Source: Amoebophrya sp. A120 (taxonomy: Eukaryota; Sar; Dinophyceae; Syndiniales; Amoebophryaceae). Taken from it: a DNA stretch of 64,000 bases. Numbering within the stretch: the first letter of the stretch is position 1; each line of letters opens with the position of its first letter. The stretch spans positions 266,289 to 330,288 of the forward strand of contig CAJINV010000026.1 in assembly GCA_905178155.1 (NCBI GenBank), written 5' to 3'. The notes beneath the pieces were generated by a model. That model saw only the letters and a program-made list of their open reading frames with translations, was not told the origin of the DNA and ran no database searches. Positions 19,701 through 29,045 of this stretch are shown in pieces. The position numbers and the translations under genes are program-made.

Positions 19701-22332
19701 ACCCCGCGGCGATGCCCGCGACGAAGGGTTTCAGGTACAGCTCCATATGGGCCTCGTCCGGAATGACCACGTTTGACCGCGCGTCGTTCCGGTGCACCTC
19801 CCAGTCGTTGCCAATGTAGTGCTTCAAATTCGACAAAACCCCTCGCGCCGTCATGGCGCGCACCATGGATTCCGTGTGAACCACTCCAATCACAGGGTCC
19901 TCCCCCGGAAGGTACTCAAAATTCCGCCCGTTCAGCGGGTGGTGGTGAAACTGCACGCCCGGGCCGAGGATGAGCTGCGCGCCGTGGACGTGGAAGGTTT
20001 CCGCGAGCAGGTAGCCGTACACAGTGGCGTATTCCGGATCCCAGGCCTGTCCCACGGCGCCGCACCCCGGAAACATGATTGCGGCGTCCTTGTCCAGCCC
20101 ATGGTCGTGCAGAGACCCGTCATAGCCCGAAGTGCGAAACCCTTGCGGCCCATCCATGTAGGTCAGCCCCTCGAACCCGATGCTGTCCACCGACTGTGTG
20201 AGACCCACGAACGCATACTGGCCGTTCAGCACCCGCTCACCCCAGTGTGACAGTGCACAACTCCCTCTCCCCCTCATTTGTCATGCAGAACCCCAATGCC
20301 AAGTGCTTCCCCGTGGCAGTATTTGCATGACAGATTCCGGAAGGAGCCTAAACAGTAACAGTATTACTCGCGGCGCATGAATTTGTAATGCACAGGCTCC
20401 AGGAGTGGTGGTGTTTGTACTGCTGCTAATGCAATACAAATGAGGGGAAGTGGGGGTTGTGCAGTCTCATACCCAGCCGCCCCCGAGGACGAACCGGTCC
20501 AGTTCGTGGTCCTTCACTTGGTCGATCAGCTTTATGAGTGTGTCAGGATCGAAATCTTCAAAGTTGAAATAGTTTGTCATGCATAAAATGCAACCGACAA
20601 AATGTCTGTCATGCAGAATAGGCAAGTGAGGCAGATAGTAAGCCTGGTGAGGGGTAGAAATAAAGCTGCTACAGTAGCAATAGCACGACAAATAGCGTCT
20701 TCCTTACCCAAACAACATTACAAACTGGATAATTTTGGCTCTACCCAAATTTGTCATGCGCCACTGGAGAACTGGGCACCAAAGTGTATGCGTTTTATGC
20801 ATCACAAATTATCTAAACTTTGTCGATTTCGATTCTGACACCACCATAAGCTGCTGCGTGGCCGCATTCCGCGCCTGCTCGTTGCCTTCCCACAGCCCAA
20901 ACAGCTCGTCCACGGCCGCCCGCGTGGCCAGCGAGGCAGCGTTGGCGGCCTCGGGGTCCACAACGCCACCGATCCCTCGTGCGTGCGATGTCCCGCCGAC
21001 GATCTCCACCTGTTGCGCACCGAGGTAACCGTTGTGGGGGTTTCGCGCCGGGAACGCCGTCGCCGGCGCACGCTCGTCCGATAAAGGGGTTTCTCCACCT
21101 CCGCAGGAAGCGCAGTTGTCCCGCGCCGGTTGGTATCAAATGCAAAAGTGTCTGGGTCTGGAAGATAGGAAGATTTGTTATGCACACCTGACATGACCCA
21201 TGACGGCGGTGATGTATGCCCTAGCATCACAGATTTTCTGAGTGCTTCTTGATGCCTATCCTGCATGAGAAATACCCTCTCCACGTGGCAAAAACTGAAC
21301 TTGCCATGCAACACAGATTTTTTTACCATCCAAAAATAGCATCACAAGTTGCATCCTTCCAGGAGACCCAGACATATTTGTAGTTGATAGCTGTTTCAAG
21401 CCGTCCTGTACCGCCGGATCGGCGTGTTTCTGGCCCCAAACGTGGTGGCCGTCGTTGTTGTGTGTGGTAGTCTGGTCCGGATTGCCGCCCTGCCACTGCT
21501 CTCCGGAACTCGGAAGGGTTTCTAGCCCGGTGGTCATCCCCGTGGTCTGCTGCCCGCCACTGCTGCTTGTTTTCCCCGGCGTGCCAATCACCTTGCAGCG
21601 CCACGGAGTGCGATATTCAATAGGGTCGCCCTCCTGGACGGCTCCCGGCGTGCAGGAGCCGTGGGGCAGACAGCTCTCCCACCACTCGTCTTTTTCGTAG
21701 CATGTTTCCGTTTCCACGCAGCAGCGCTGAAATGACCCGCACCGTTCCCCCGTCGGGGCACAGGAGGAAGTCGCTGCTTCTTCAGAGTAGATCTTATTTG
21801 TCTTTTCAAGCGCTTCTTTTTTCTCCAGCATTTTCATTTCCCGTCCACTTCTTCCCAGCTCCTGTTCCTGGTGCTCTTGGTCTTGCTTGCTTTTCCGCTG
21901 CAGAAACAACACACTTCCCAGCGCGGTGCCGTCGTCTCGCCGCATTTTGTTCCTCTTTGCTGCAGTTTTTCTCATCGTGCTTTTCGCTTCCCCTGTGCCA
22001 AGGTTGTTTTTCATCTTCTCTTTCGCCACAAATTGGAGTGCGACCACCGGTCGATAGCAGGTGATCAGCGATACGAAGTAAACCCCGGCTGCGGCGTACA
22101 GTCTGGTCCGGAAAAAGACACGAATGGCAACGCTAGTGAGTCGCAGCATCTGGCGCCGTGCCATCATGGCGAAATACAAAAGGGGGAGGTAGATGAAATT
22201 CCAAAACAGGACCGAGTAAAAGTGGTAAATTGATTCGTCTCCAGTTCTACTTGAAGTAGTGGACGTCGACCAGCGGGGATAAAGCAGTGCGTTTAAAAGC
22301 TGTAGTTCGAGAATAGCCGCGGGCATGCGCAT
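16747..22332 (-). CDS. Glycoside hydrolase family 3 (beta-glucosidase-like) with membrane/signal segment and Cys-rich domain
   Basis: Nine exons: 22332-21390, 21128-20831, 20545-20472, 20240-19085, 18946-18277, 18008-17957, 17687-17435, 17291-17144, 16788-16747. They total 3636 nt, 1211 codons plus TGA. Exon 1: hydrophobic N-terminal stretches (signal or anchor), a basic linker, then a small six-to-eight-cysteine domain (CAPTGERCGSF, CCVETETCYEKDEWWESC) like carbohydrate-associated knottins. Exons 2-4: GH3 N-terminal barrel with GLTYMDGPQGFR, LKHYIGND and the likely nucleophile Asp in VLTDWVVH. Exon 5: GH3 C-terminal domain (SIYPGQLAGHALVDVL, PSGHLHLTLF, FGYGLAF). The rest resembles the fibronectin-III-like tail. 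The family releases terminal glucose from beta-glucans; with the export signal, action on wall or storage glucan outside the cytosol is likely. Confidence 0.85.
16794..17143. mobile_element. Introner, family A, longer copy
   Basis: 350 bp, ends TATCGACTGCAAATACT / AATTTGCAATGCGTA, duplicate GTGCC (16789-16793) and GAGCC (17144-17148), one mismatch. Its TIRs are more diverged than those of other copies, suggesting an older insertion. It precedes the 42-bp last coding exon of the GH3 gene. Confidence 0.75.
17297..17434. mobile_element. Introner, family D
   Basis: 138 bp, ends TGCAAAAGTATCGCACTCG / TAGCGCGATACTTT, exact duplicate TGCAG at 17292-17296 and 17435-17439. In-frame excision (GAG|CTG CAT). 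Confidence 0.85.
17693..17956. mobile_element. Introner, family A
   Basis: 264 bp, ends TATCAAATGCAAATATT / TTTTTACACTTGATA, exact duplicate GCTTG at 17688-17692 and 17957-17961. Confidence 0.9.
18014..18276. mobile_element. Introner, family A
   Basis: 263 bp, ends TATCAAATGTAAAAATG / CATTTTTACATTTGATA, exact duplicate CAGCT at 18009-18013 and 18277-18281. A 52-bp exon separates it from the previous introner. Confidence 0.9.
18952..19084. mobile_element. Introner, family D
   Basis: 133 bp, ends TGCAAAAGTATCGTACACG / ATCCGATACTTT, duplicate TGAAC (18947-18951) and TGCAC (19085-19089), one mismatch. Excision joins the GH3 catalytic and C-terminal domains in frame. Confidence 0.85.
20246..20471. 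mobile_element. Introner, family G (TGTGACAGTGCACAAC ends)
   Basis: 226 bp, TIR TGTGACAGTGCACAAC / GTTGTGCAGTCTCATA, exact duplicate CCCAG at 20241-20245 and 20472-20476. Only copy of this family seen in the window. In-frame excision (GGC TGG GGT GAG). Confidence 0.85.
20551..20830. mobile_element. Introner, family F (GAAATCTTCAAAG ends)
   Basis: 280 bp, TIR GAAATCTTCAAAGTTGAAAT / ATCTAAACTTTGTCGATTTC. Flanks GGATC (20546-20550) and GATTC (20831-20835) form a poor 5-bp duplicate. Excision of element plus one flank copy is in frame. Single copy in the window. Confidence 0.75.
21134..21389. mobile_element. Introner, family A
   Basis: 256 bp, ends TATCAAATGCAAAAGTG / CATATTTGTAGTTGATA. Flanks GTTGG and GCTGT match at three of five bases. 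Excision with one flank copy keeps the GH3 frame. Confidence 0.8.
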
Positions 22333-24372
22333 GGTTTAACAATTAGCTTTAGTGATGAAGTAGACAGAACTAGAAGTACTGGGTGGGAGTACAACTTAAG
22401 TCTCTGTCATTCGTTCTTCACGTGCTGGTGTGCAATTATCCTGAGGGCATCGGTGGTGGAAAAAAATTGTAGTTAATCAGAATAACACCAAATCAAGTAC
22501 TTAATGACGAAAGATGAACGATAAAGTGTCTTCTTTGTAACCAATGTGCAGCTCTGTTTCGTTTCCTACTTATTGCAGAAGCGCAGTGGACAGACTGGCA
22601 CTATCCTCGCCACGAGGACAGTGAGTTGCATATACGATCCTCATTTGCGCGCACGACACACGATTGAAAAAATTGAACGTAATCAATCAGAACGACGCTA
22701 CGATGAACGAAGAACGACATGACGCGGTCAAGAAGAACGATTTTTATTTTCTACGTGATAACGATAAGCAATAGCAGAACGACACCAAAAGTTGCGATAA
22801 GCAGCTCAACATAGGAGGCACGTTTAGAAATATTGGGCGACTTAAACTTATTGACTCATATGAGACGAAGTAAACTTTACCCATTCTGCTTTCGTGTTGA
22901 AACTTCAGCTGGATAGCCTCCCAGCCGGCCAAATCTTCTGTTCCACCGGAAAAAGAGAGACCGCAACGCCCGGCGTAAAGATGCGGCGCGCACTTCTTCT
23001 ATTCCTAAACGAATCTGGAGGCGTGCCGTGCATTTTGTTACCGTGATGGCAAAGCGCGCGCGCGTGTGCCTGCCAAGTGCGCGCGTGTGCCTGCCTAATT
23101 CCTTCGCGTGGCCCGCCCGTGTCAGGCATGCTCTTTCGTGCTGTGTGCTGCCTGCGCTCACCTTGGCGGAGGCCTGGTTGCTACGTATGACCACCCGGCG
23201 GGAAAACCTGCCGGCCGTAGGGCGCGCGAGCGGGTTCAGGCCGGCGTTTTGTTGTCCCGCCCCCCTCCGTTCCGCCGCGGCTTCGCCCCCCTTGGGCTTT
23301 GTTATCCGTGTCCGGCCGCTTGCTGATTGCTGCCGCGGCTTTGGCCGTGGTCCCGTTCGCGGGGAACGCTACCGCGCCGGCCCCCGGCGAACCCGGTCGC
23401 CCATCGGGTGGGAGGCTCGTGTGTATCCCTTTGCCGGGCCGCGGCTTTTGGAGCCGTTCCGGCCGTCGGGTATGCGCCCTCTGGCAAGCGCGATCGCAAG
23501 GCAGCGCCGCTTTCGCGCGCTGTGCTCTGAGTACTACAAAACGGGCCCGCTGCTGGGACAGGGATGGGGCCGGGGGCTCTCGGTTTGGAAAATTGTGCTA
23601 AATGCGCACAGGCCCAACCACGTCCGCCGCGGCCCGGCGGGCCAGAGAGAGGCACGCAGCGAGATTGCCCGCCGGGCTCTTCGTCCTTTTCCATTCGAAA
23701 ACGCACCACATCAAGCGCGCCAGCGATACTTATGCCGGGCGCTTTAGCATTTGTGCGAACCGCGCCGCGGCGGAGGAGAGGGGCGCCGAAAGCCGGCGCG
23801 GCGGGGAGAGCGTCCGAAAAGCGTCGAGAATCGCCGCAAGAGCGCGCCGCGCAGCACTGCGAGCCGCCGCTAAACAGGGCCGCGGCGGAGCTTGCGGGGG
23901 CGCTTGCAAGAACGACCCGGAGGCGTCTACGGACAAGGCCGGAAAGCATTTACGAGGGCCACCGCGCGGCGCTGCCGTAAAGCCCAACCGGCGCCGCGCC
24001 GGGGCGCCGGGCAGCGCCTACGAAGATCGCAGGCGCGCGGCCGACCGCCGCCGCGGGGGAAAGTGGCGAGGCGCCTTCCCGGGGCGTCGCCGCACGGCTC
24101 CCCCACGGTCCTAGACAGCGCGCGACCGTACTTGGTCGGCTTCAGCTGCGGGAAAGGAAGGCAAGGCCCGCCCAGGTTTGTTTGGGCGAAACGTCCTCCG
24201 GCAGACTGCGGAGGTCGGTCGCACCAGCTTCGGGCTTGATCTTTACTCTGCGCCGGAATCTGCGCTCCATTTGCGGCCCACGCGATTGGTTCAATGGGAG
24301 TAAATGGAAGAAAAACGCGCAAAGTATCCCCACGCCTTTGGGAGGATAACAATCCTCCCTACAACAGGATAG
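22333..24372. other. Intergenic with GC-rich island 2 (about 22990-24190)
   Basis: The first 650 bp are AT-rich with short open frames (expected GH3 promoter side). From about 22990 to 24190 the DNA is extremely GC-rich, with CG-dense words and overlapping Ala/Arg/Gly/Pro open frames on both strands that I take as composition artefacts. It ends just before the retrotransposon target site. Confidence 0.45.
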
Positions 24373-24377
24373 CAGGC
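24373..24377. repeat. Target-site duplication, left copy
   Basis: CAGGC directly before the left LTR terminus TACCAG. It is repeated directly after the right LTR terminus at 46617-46621. Confidence 0.85.
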
Positions 24378-25223
24378 TACCAGAAATGGATCACAGTCCG
24401 ATTCTGTAATGCGTGAACAACCGACAGAGATTCCCCGATGAACCGACGTAGACGACGACGCGACGGACGACGGACACCGGACGCACGGACGACGGAACCG
24501 ATGAGAAATCAGCTCGTCTTCTCCACAATGACCATACGATTTTGCTGAAGAATAATTTTTCACACGAAGTGAAAATCACGACCGAATTGCCCGATGATCT
24601 TGGTTTTAGTTTTAGTTGTACAAACGCAAGAGAAAAGCCGCCATATCCCGTAAAAATGCAATAGAGTTGCAAGATAGACGATCCGGAAAGGAAGGCCGTT
24701 TGTTATTTTTTTGGATATTTTCCCTTGCGGGTACAGTGAGAAAAAAGCTGCATTCCGAAGAGCAAACAAGTTACTCAGCAGTCCTATTCTGTTGAATTTG
24801 TGATGCGATTTATTCTTGTCATGGTTTGTTGTTACATCGGCATCATCGTCTGGAAATCAAGAAAAAGCCTCTTCATATTTCCTCAGTTTTACTTGCTTTT
24901 TCCTTCACCAAAAAAACATAACTGAATGCTAGATGCTCGCGTTAGTTCTCCTAGTGCTACATCGTGCGAGAAAAAAAGAATTCCCTCGCTTCGTTGTCCA
25001 CCAAAAAACATTGATAACACAGAATAAGAATAAGGCATAGCTTCTGTATAAGACCTGTTGTCCACTTGGCACGAAGAAAAAACAGAAGAAATTTCGTCGA
25101 TGTGGAGGGCAAATACTTTTGCATACTAGACTTACGCGAGGACAAAGAAGATTACTGCGGCAACGTGCTAGATGCTTTCTACGATTAGTTGTAATTGTTT
25201 CAACCGTTCATCAAAACTTGACT

Positions 25224-27432
25224 TCACAAAAACTCCCCAAGACGACTGCTGTTCTTTCCGGCAGCGGCGCCAGCCGCGGACGACGTCGATCCCCCGACGC
25301 AGCCCTTGAAGAAGGTTTTCTTTTCCGTCGTTTTTCCTCCGTTCGACGTACTCGATTGCCCTGCTGTTAACCGCTCGCGGATGGCGTGGCGGTCCTTGCT
25401 GTCGGGGACAAAACCGCATAACTGGTCCGGGGTGACCGTCTCAAGCCACTGCAAAGATGTAAATTTATCTTTGCCGCGTGGACCGCATTCGAGACTGGCC
25501 TGTTGGTAATCAAGTTTCCAACTGCCGTCGAGACTCTTGTATCCCGGGATCGTCAAATGACTGAGCTTGTCTATGCATGACAAACTCGCACCCATGGCCT
25601 TGCTTGTCCGTCTCTTCCTGCATCTCCTCGGAAGCCATTTTTCCTCCCTTTTCGAATTTCCTCCACCGAATAACTTCTTTCTCCAACGCAGTGCATTGAA
25701 GCTGCGTTTTATCTTGGTAGTTCTGGAACCGCTCCAACAACTTGTCGCGCCGTTTGTTGCACAGCGAGATGGAGACTGCGTGCGCCTGCGCCTGCTGCTG
25801 GTTCTGCTGCCGCAAGAGGAGGATCTCTTGACGTTGCGTCTTAATCACCTTTTCACGCTCGGCAAGACAAGCATCAAGGTGACAGATTCCGCCTTCCGGG
25901 AAGTTGGAGGCAGTAATAGACTCGAGGCCAAGTCGTTCCCGGTCCGGCGATTCGACATTCTCCCACGGGTGCTGGTGGAAAAGAAGTTTGTGGTCGGGCG
26001 GGAGCAAAAAGGTCGAAAGCGCTGCCGCTTTCTGACCGCACGGCGACAGGACGCAACATTCCACTTTCCCAACTACTTCCCGTCCCAAGCAGGGTTGTTT
26101 TGCCCCCAACTTGTCGGCGCCGACGATCTGCAGGCTGAGGTTGCTGACATCCTCATACTTCCCCTGGAGATACGTATATTCTTCCGGCTGGAAGAGATCG
26201 GCCGGGGGTTCCACGCGTTGGCGCTTCGCGGGTGACAACTCGATGTCATCCAGAGCGTGAAGCACGTCGTCGACGTCGTACTCCTGCATGGCCGCGGTGG
26301 AACCAGAGGGCTTGTTGGACGAAGCAGTGCTGTGGCGCGGAGCAGCAACAACTTCTTGGTCGGAAATCAGGCCGGTGGAAGGCAAGGAGCGGATGATCGG
26401 CCCATCATGAGCAGCGGGCACCGAAGAACTCGGCCCTTTTTCCCCGTGGTAATGACCCTTCTCCACGACTAACTGCGGTAGCATTTCCATATCCTTTCCT
26501 TTCCCTTTCTCGGCGGGCTTGGAGTTGTACGATTCTAAGTCACGCAGCACTTTTTCGCGTTCCTTTTCGATTTCGCGGAGCAGAACACGGGCCTCAGCGT
26601 CACCATCTTGCTCCACCGCCGGGGCAGCGGCGGGCGCAGCAGTTGTCACTTCTTGTTTTACCGCCGGGACAACGACGGACGTAACAGCCGGAACTTCCGC
26701 TGGAGTGGACGACGCAGGTAACGTGGGATTAGTTTCCGGCTCGGGGATGCTGGGGGCAGCAGTCACCGGCGGAATCCGGTAGGGTCCAGTCGACGGCAAG
26801 AGCCACCGAGGCGGCAAGACCACCGGGCCGGGCGAGAATATGGAACTCGATGGCACCGGGACTTCCACATTAGCCGGAGCTTCCACATCAGCCGGAAACT
26901 CCACCTCCACTTGCTCCTCGACTGCAGTCGCATCTTGCTCAACGACCGGAGTCTGAGCCTCCTCCTGAAATTCGGCAGCGGCCGGAGCCTGAATCTGCAT
27001 CGGAGCTTGCACCACGGCATGCACCGGATGGCTCGCGGGATTGTCATCCGCGAGGAGATCACCTTCCTCGTCTTCCGGGGCACTGCTTTCTTCTTCGTCC
27101 ACATTGTTTTCGGCCACTCCGGCACTTTCACCGCCAACACCGTCTTCCTCGTTTGCGATAGCCGCTTGCTCGTCGTTGTTGCCATTTTCTTCGTTCGCGA
27201 TAGCCGCTTGCTCGTCGTTGTTGTCAGCTTCTTCTTCCACATCTTGTTCGGCTGCGGCTTCGACCGGTGGAGCGGGCTGCGCGGGGACTTCCTCGGCCGG
27301 GCGCGGAATCACGAAGTCGTCGCCGGACGACTCGGAATCAGAATAATTGACGCCGGCACGCGTAAATCTTCCACGCGCGTCTCTTCCCTGCCGGCCCCGT
27401 AAGCCAACACCGCGTCCGCGTTTCGGCGGCAT
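25224..27432 (-). pseudogene. LTR-encoded acidic coiled-coil protein, 3' LTR copy, frameshifted
   Basis: It starts at the ATG at 27432 (MPPKRGRG). Order: a basic Gly/Arg-rich head (RGRQGRDARGRF); an acidic region with a tandem NNDEQAAIANEE repeat; a Pro/Ala/Val-rich stretch; and a C-terminal coiled coil with many Glu, Arg and Gln. A 4-bp insertion near 25600 (TTGC/CTTG type) relative to the other LTR shifts the frame, so the first frame ends at 25510. The C-terminal block (IPGYKSLDGSWKLDY ..) continues in another frame to 25224. No homologous domain recognised. A nuclear or RNA-binding role would fit the RG-rich head but is a guess. Confidence 0.6.
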
Positions 27433-27553
27433 CTCGATGTGTGCGGACACGACGGCGAAGAGAAAAGCAAAAAAGTAACTCATTAACAAAATAAAAATCA
27501 AAACTGTCAGCGGTATCGGTATATGAGGTGAAGCGTCGCGATAGGTCGAAAAG

Positions 27554-27559
27554 TATATA
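27554..27559 (-). promoter_or_regulatory. TATA-like box in 3' LTR
   Basis: TATATA, about 120 bp upstream of the ATG of the LTR-encoded ORF on the coding strand; the same word is kept in the 5' LTR. Its position suggests that the LTR ORF lies at the 5' end of the element RNA. Confidence 0.4.
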
Positions 27560-28184
27560 GGTTTTTTCTGGTGAATTTCAAAGACAAGTAAAACTTTTTC
27601 TCAACTGTTGTTACCCGTAGGCGTAAAATTTTTACCCGAAGGCGCTGCAAACCCGAAGGCATTTTCCCTGGAAGTGTCGATTTAAAAATTGCAATGATTA
27701 AAACTTCCCGATTGAAATTCTCGTGATATTTTTACTTCGACCTTACAGGCTGGCCAGGCTTCCACTAAAAAGAATAAGACTGATTGGCTTTGCGCCGTTG
27801 TTCTGTCGTACTTGAAAAACCTTTCACAGGAAGATAAGCGCGGATCTTTTCCGGTTGAAATTGCCGTGATAAAACATCGAAACTAAAACATCGATCCCTT
27901 CTTGACGGACGAGGCACGCTGCCTTACGCTTAGTTAGTCTTAAATTGGTGATCCTTTTGTTTCAAAGCGGCCGCATGATACCGCTGATCTTGAAGTGAAA
28001 AAATAAAAACTAAAAAGCCGTAGCCGGAGATCAGCGGACTGCTATCCAGATGACCGTAACCGCACTGCTTCCACCGTACGGCCACCGTCGCACCACCGTA
28101 CTCACCATGTCCGTCATATCACCGCACAAGTTGGCTTCCTTACTGTACAGCGTCAGGACCACGGTAAAAACTTCAAGTTCGTCA

Positions 28185-29033
28185 CTACTGCAGTTGCCAC
28201 GCCGCGGACTGGCTCCGCGCCGGGAATTCGGTAGCAACGGCATTTATCTTTCCGATTCCTGCTTCGCCTCGTGACACCTGGTCCCGATATGCATGTAGCC
28301 CTTCTCCTTCTGCGAGCCAAGTTATTCTTTCTCCTGTAATCGCACCTGGACCCGGTCCACCAAATTTGGTAAGCGCAGCAAACAAATTCTTCCGCTTACC
28401 GCTGTGGTGCAGCATCACCCATGAGTTTCTGTCTTTGCAGAAAACCCACAAAGGCTTGCGCAGCCGCAACTCTTCTGCATGCTCCAAAATTTGTTTGATT
28501 CCAATTTCTCCCTGGTAAAACTGGACCTGTGGCGCAACTGAAGCAAAACAATTTGCAGCAGATGTAATTATTTCCAAATCACCCGGCTCAGTGGTGATTT
28601 TTGGTATATTTCCAATACCGGCACTTTTCTTTTGTTGCTTCAGATGTGACAGCTCTTCTCCTGCTGCCAACTCTTCACGTTCCTCTTGTTCCTGCAGGTG
28701 GAGCTGGTTTCTGATAAACTGCTGCACAATGTCAACAATCCGCTGGTCCAGAGTGCCGAAGTAATTCAGAAGATGCATTGTAGCCAATTCCGCGCGCAAC
28801 GGTCCCTTCGTCAAAATGTCGGGCGGCATGACTTTTCCAGGCACATGACGAACAACAGTTTGACGGTGTTCAAGCATCTGCTGCAGAGAGATGAAGTCCG
28901 ATTTTAGATTTCTCTCCGTGGGGTCAGTGTTAACCAAGTTTTTGCTGTCGGTGAGCTGTAGCAGGGGGACCTTGAATCGCAAAAGACCAAGGCCAAGCGC
29001 TAATTGCTTATGCCAGGCGAGTTCTGACAGCAA
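28185..29033 (-). CDS. RNase H C-terminal part and extra C-terminal domain of Pol
   Basis: In the same frame as the RT ORF and separated from it only by a TGA at 29046-29048, so it is the continuation of Pol. It opens in the middle of RNase H: SELAWHKQLALGLG, then TDSKNLVN (the conserved Asp region) and RHVPGKVMPPDILTKG, the classic Copia RNase H end. About 140 residues beyond that follow, with PLWVFCKD and KFGGPGPGAI motifs of unknown function. From residue about 140 on, the frame lies inside the 3' LTR, so this tail is duplicated in the 5' LTR (46172-46576). The ATG/CTG at the start is not a true start. Confidence 0.8.
   Translation of the reverse strand: MLSELAWHKQLALGLGLLRFKVPLLQLTDSKNLVNTDPTERNLKSDFISLQQMLEHRQTVVRHVPGKVMPPDILTKGPLRAELATMHLLNYFGTLDQRIVDIVQQFIRNQLHLQEQEEREELAAGEELSHLKQQKKSAGIGNIPKITTEPGDLEIITSAANCFASVAPQVQFYQGEIGIKQILEHAEELRLRKPLWVFCKDRNSWVMLHHSGKRKNLFAALTKFGGPGPGAITGERITWLAEGEGLHAYRDQVSRGEAGIGKINAVATEFPARSQSAAWQLQ
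28618..28634 (-). promoter_or_regulatory. Candidate polypurine tract
   Basis: On the coding strand CAAAAGAAAAGTGCCGG directly before the 3' LTR terminus TATTGG. It is purine-rich but broken by TGCC. Its position is right for second-strand priming. Confidence 0.45.
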
Positions 29034-29045
29034 AACGCGCTGAGC

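Larger units (their letters stand above)
24378..28617 (-). repeat. 3' LTR (4240 bp)
   Basis: Matches 42375-46616 end to end with scattered differences. On the coding strand it begins TATTGGAAAT and ends ATTTCTGGTA. It contains the tail of the pol frame, a TATA-like box and the accessory ORF. Confidence 0.9.

Noticed and set aside
22990-24190. Open frames on both strands of GC-rich island 2
   Set aside because: Same composition effect; no recognisable motif, and frames on opposite strands are equally long.
25567-26235. 222-residue plus-strand frame antisense to the LTR ORF
   Set aside because: It is the complement of the coiled-coil ORF, whose composition and conservation between LTRs favour the minus strand.
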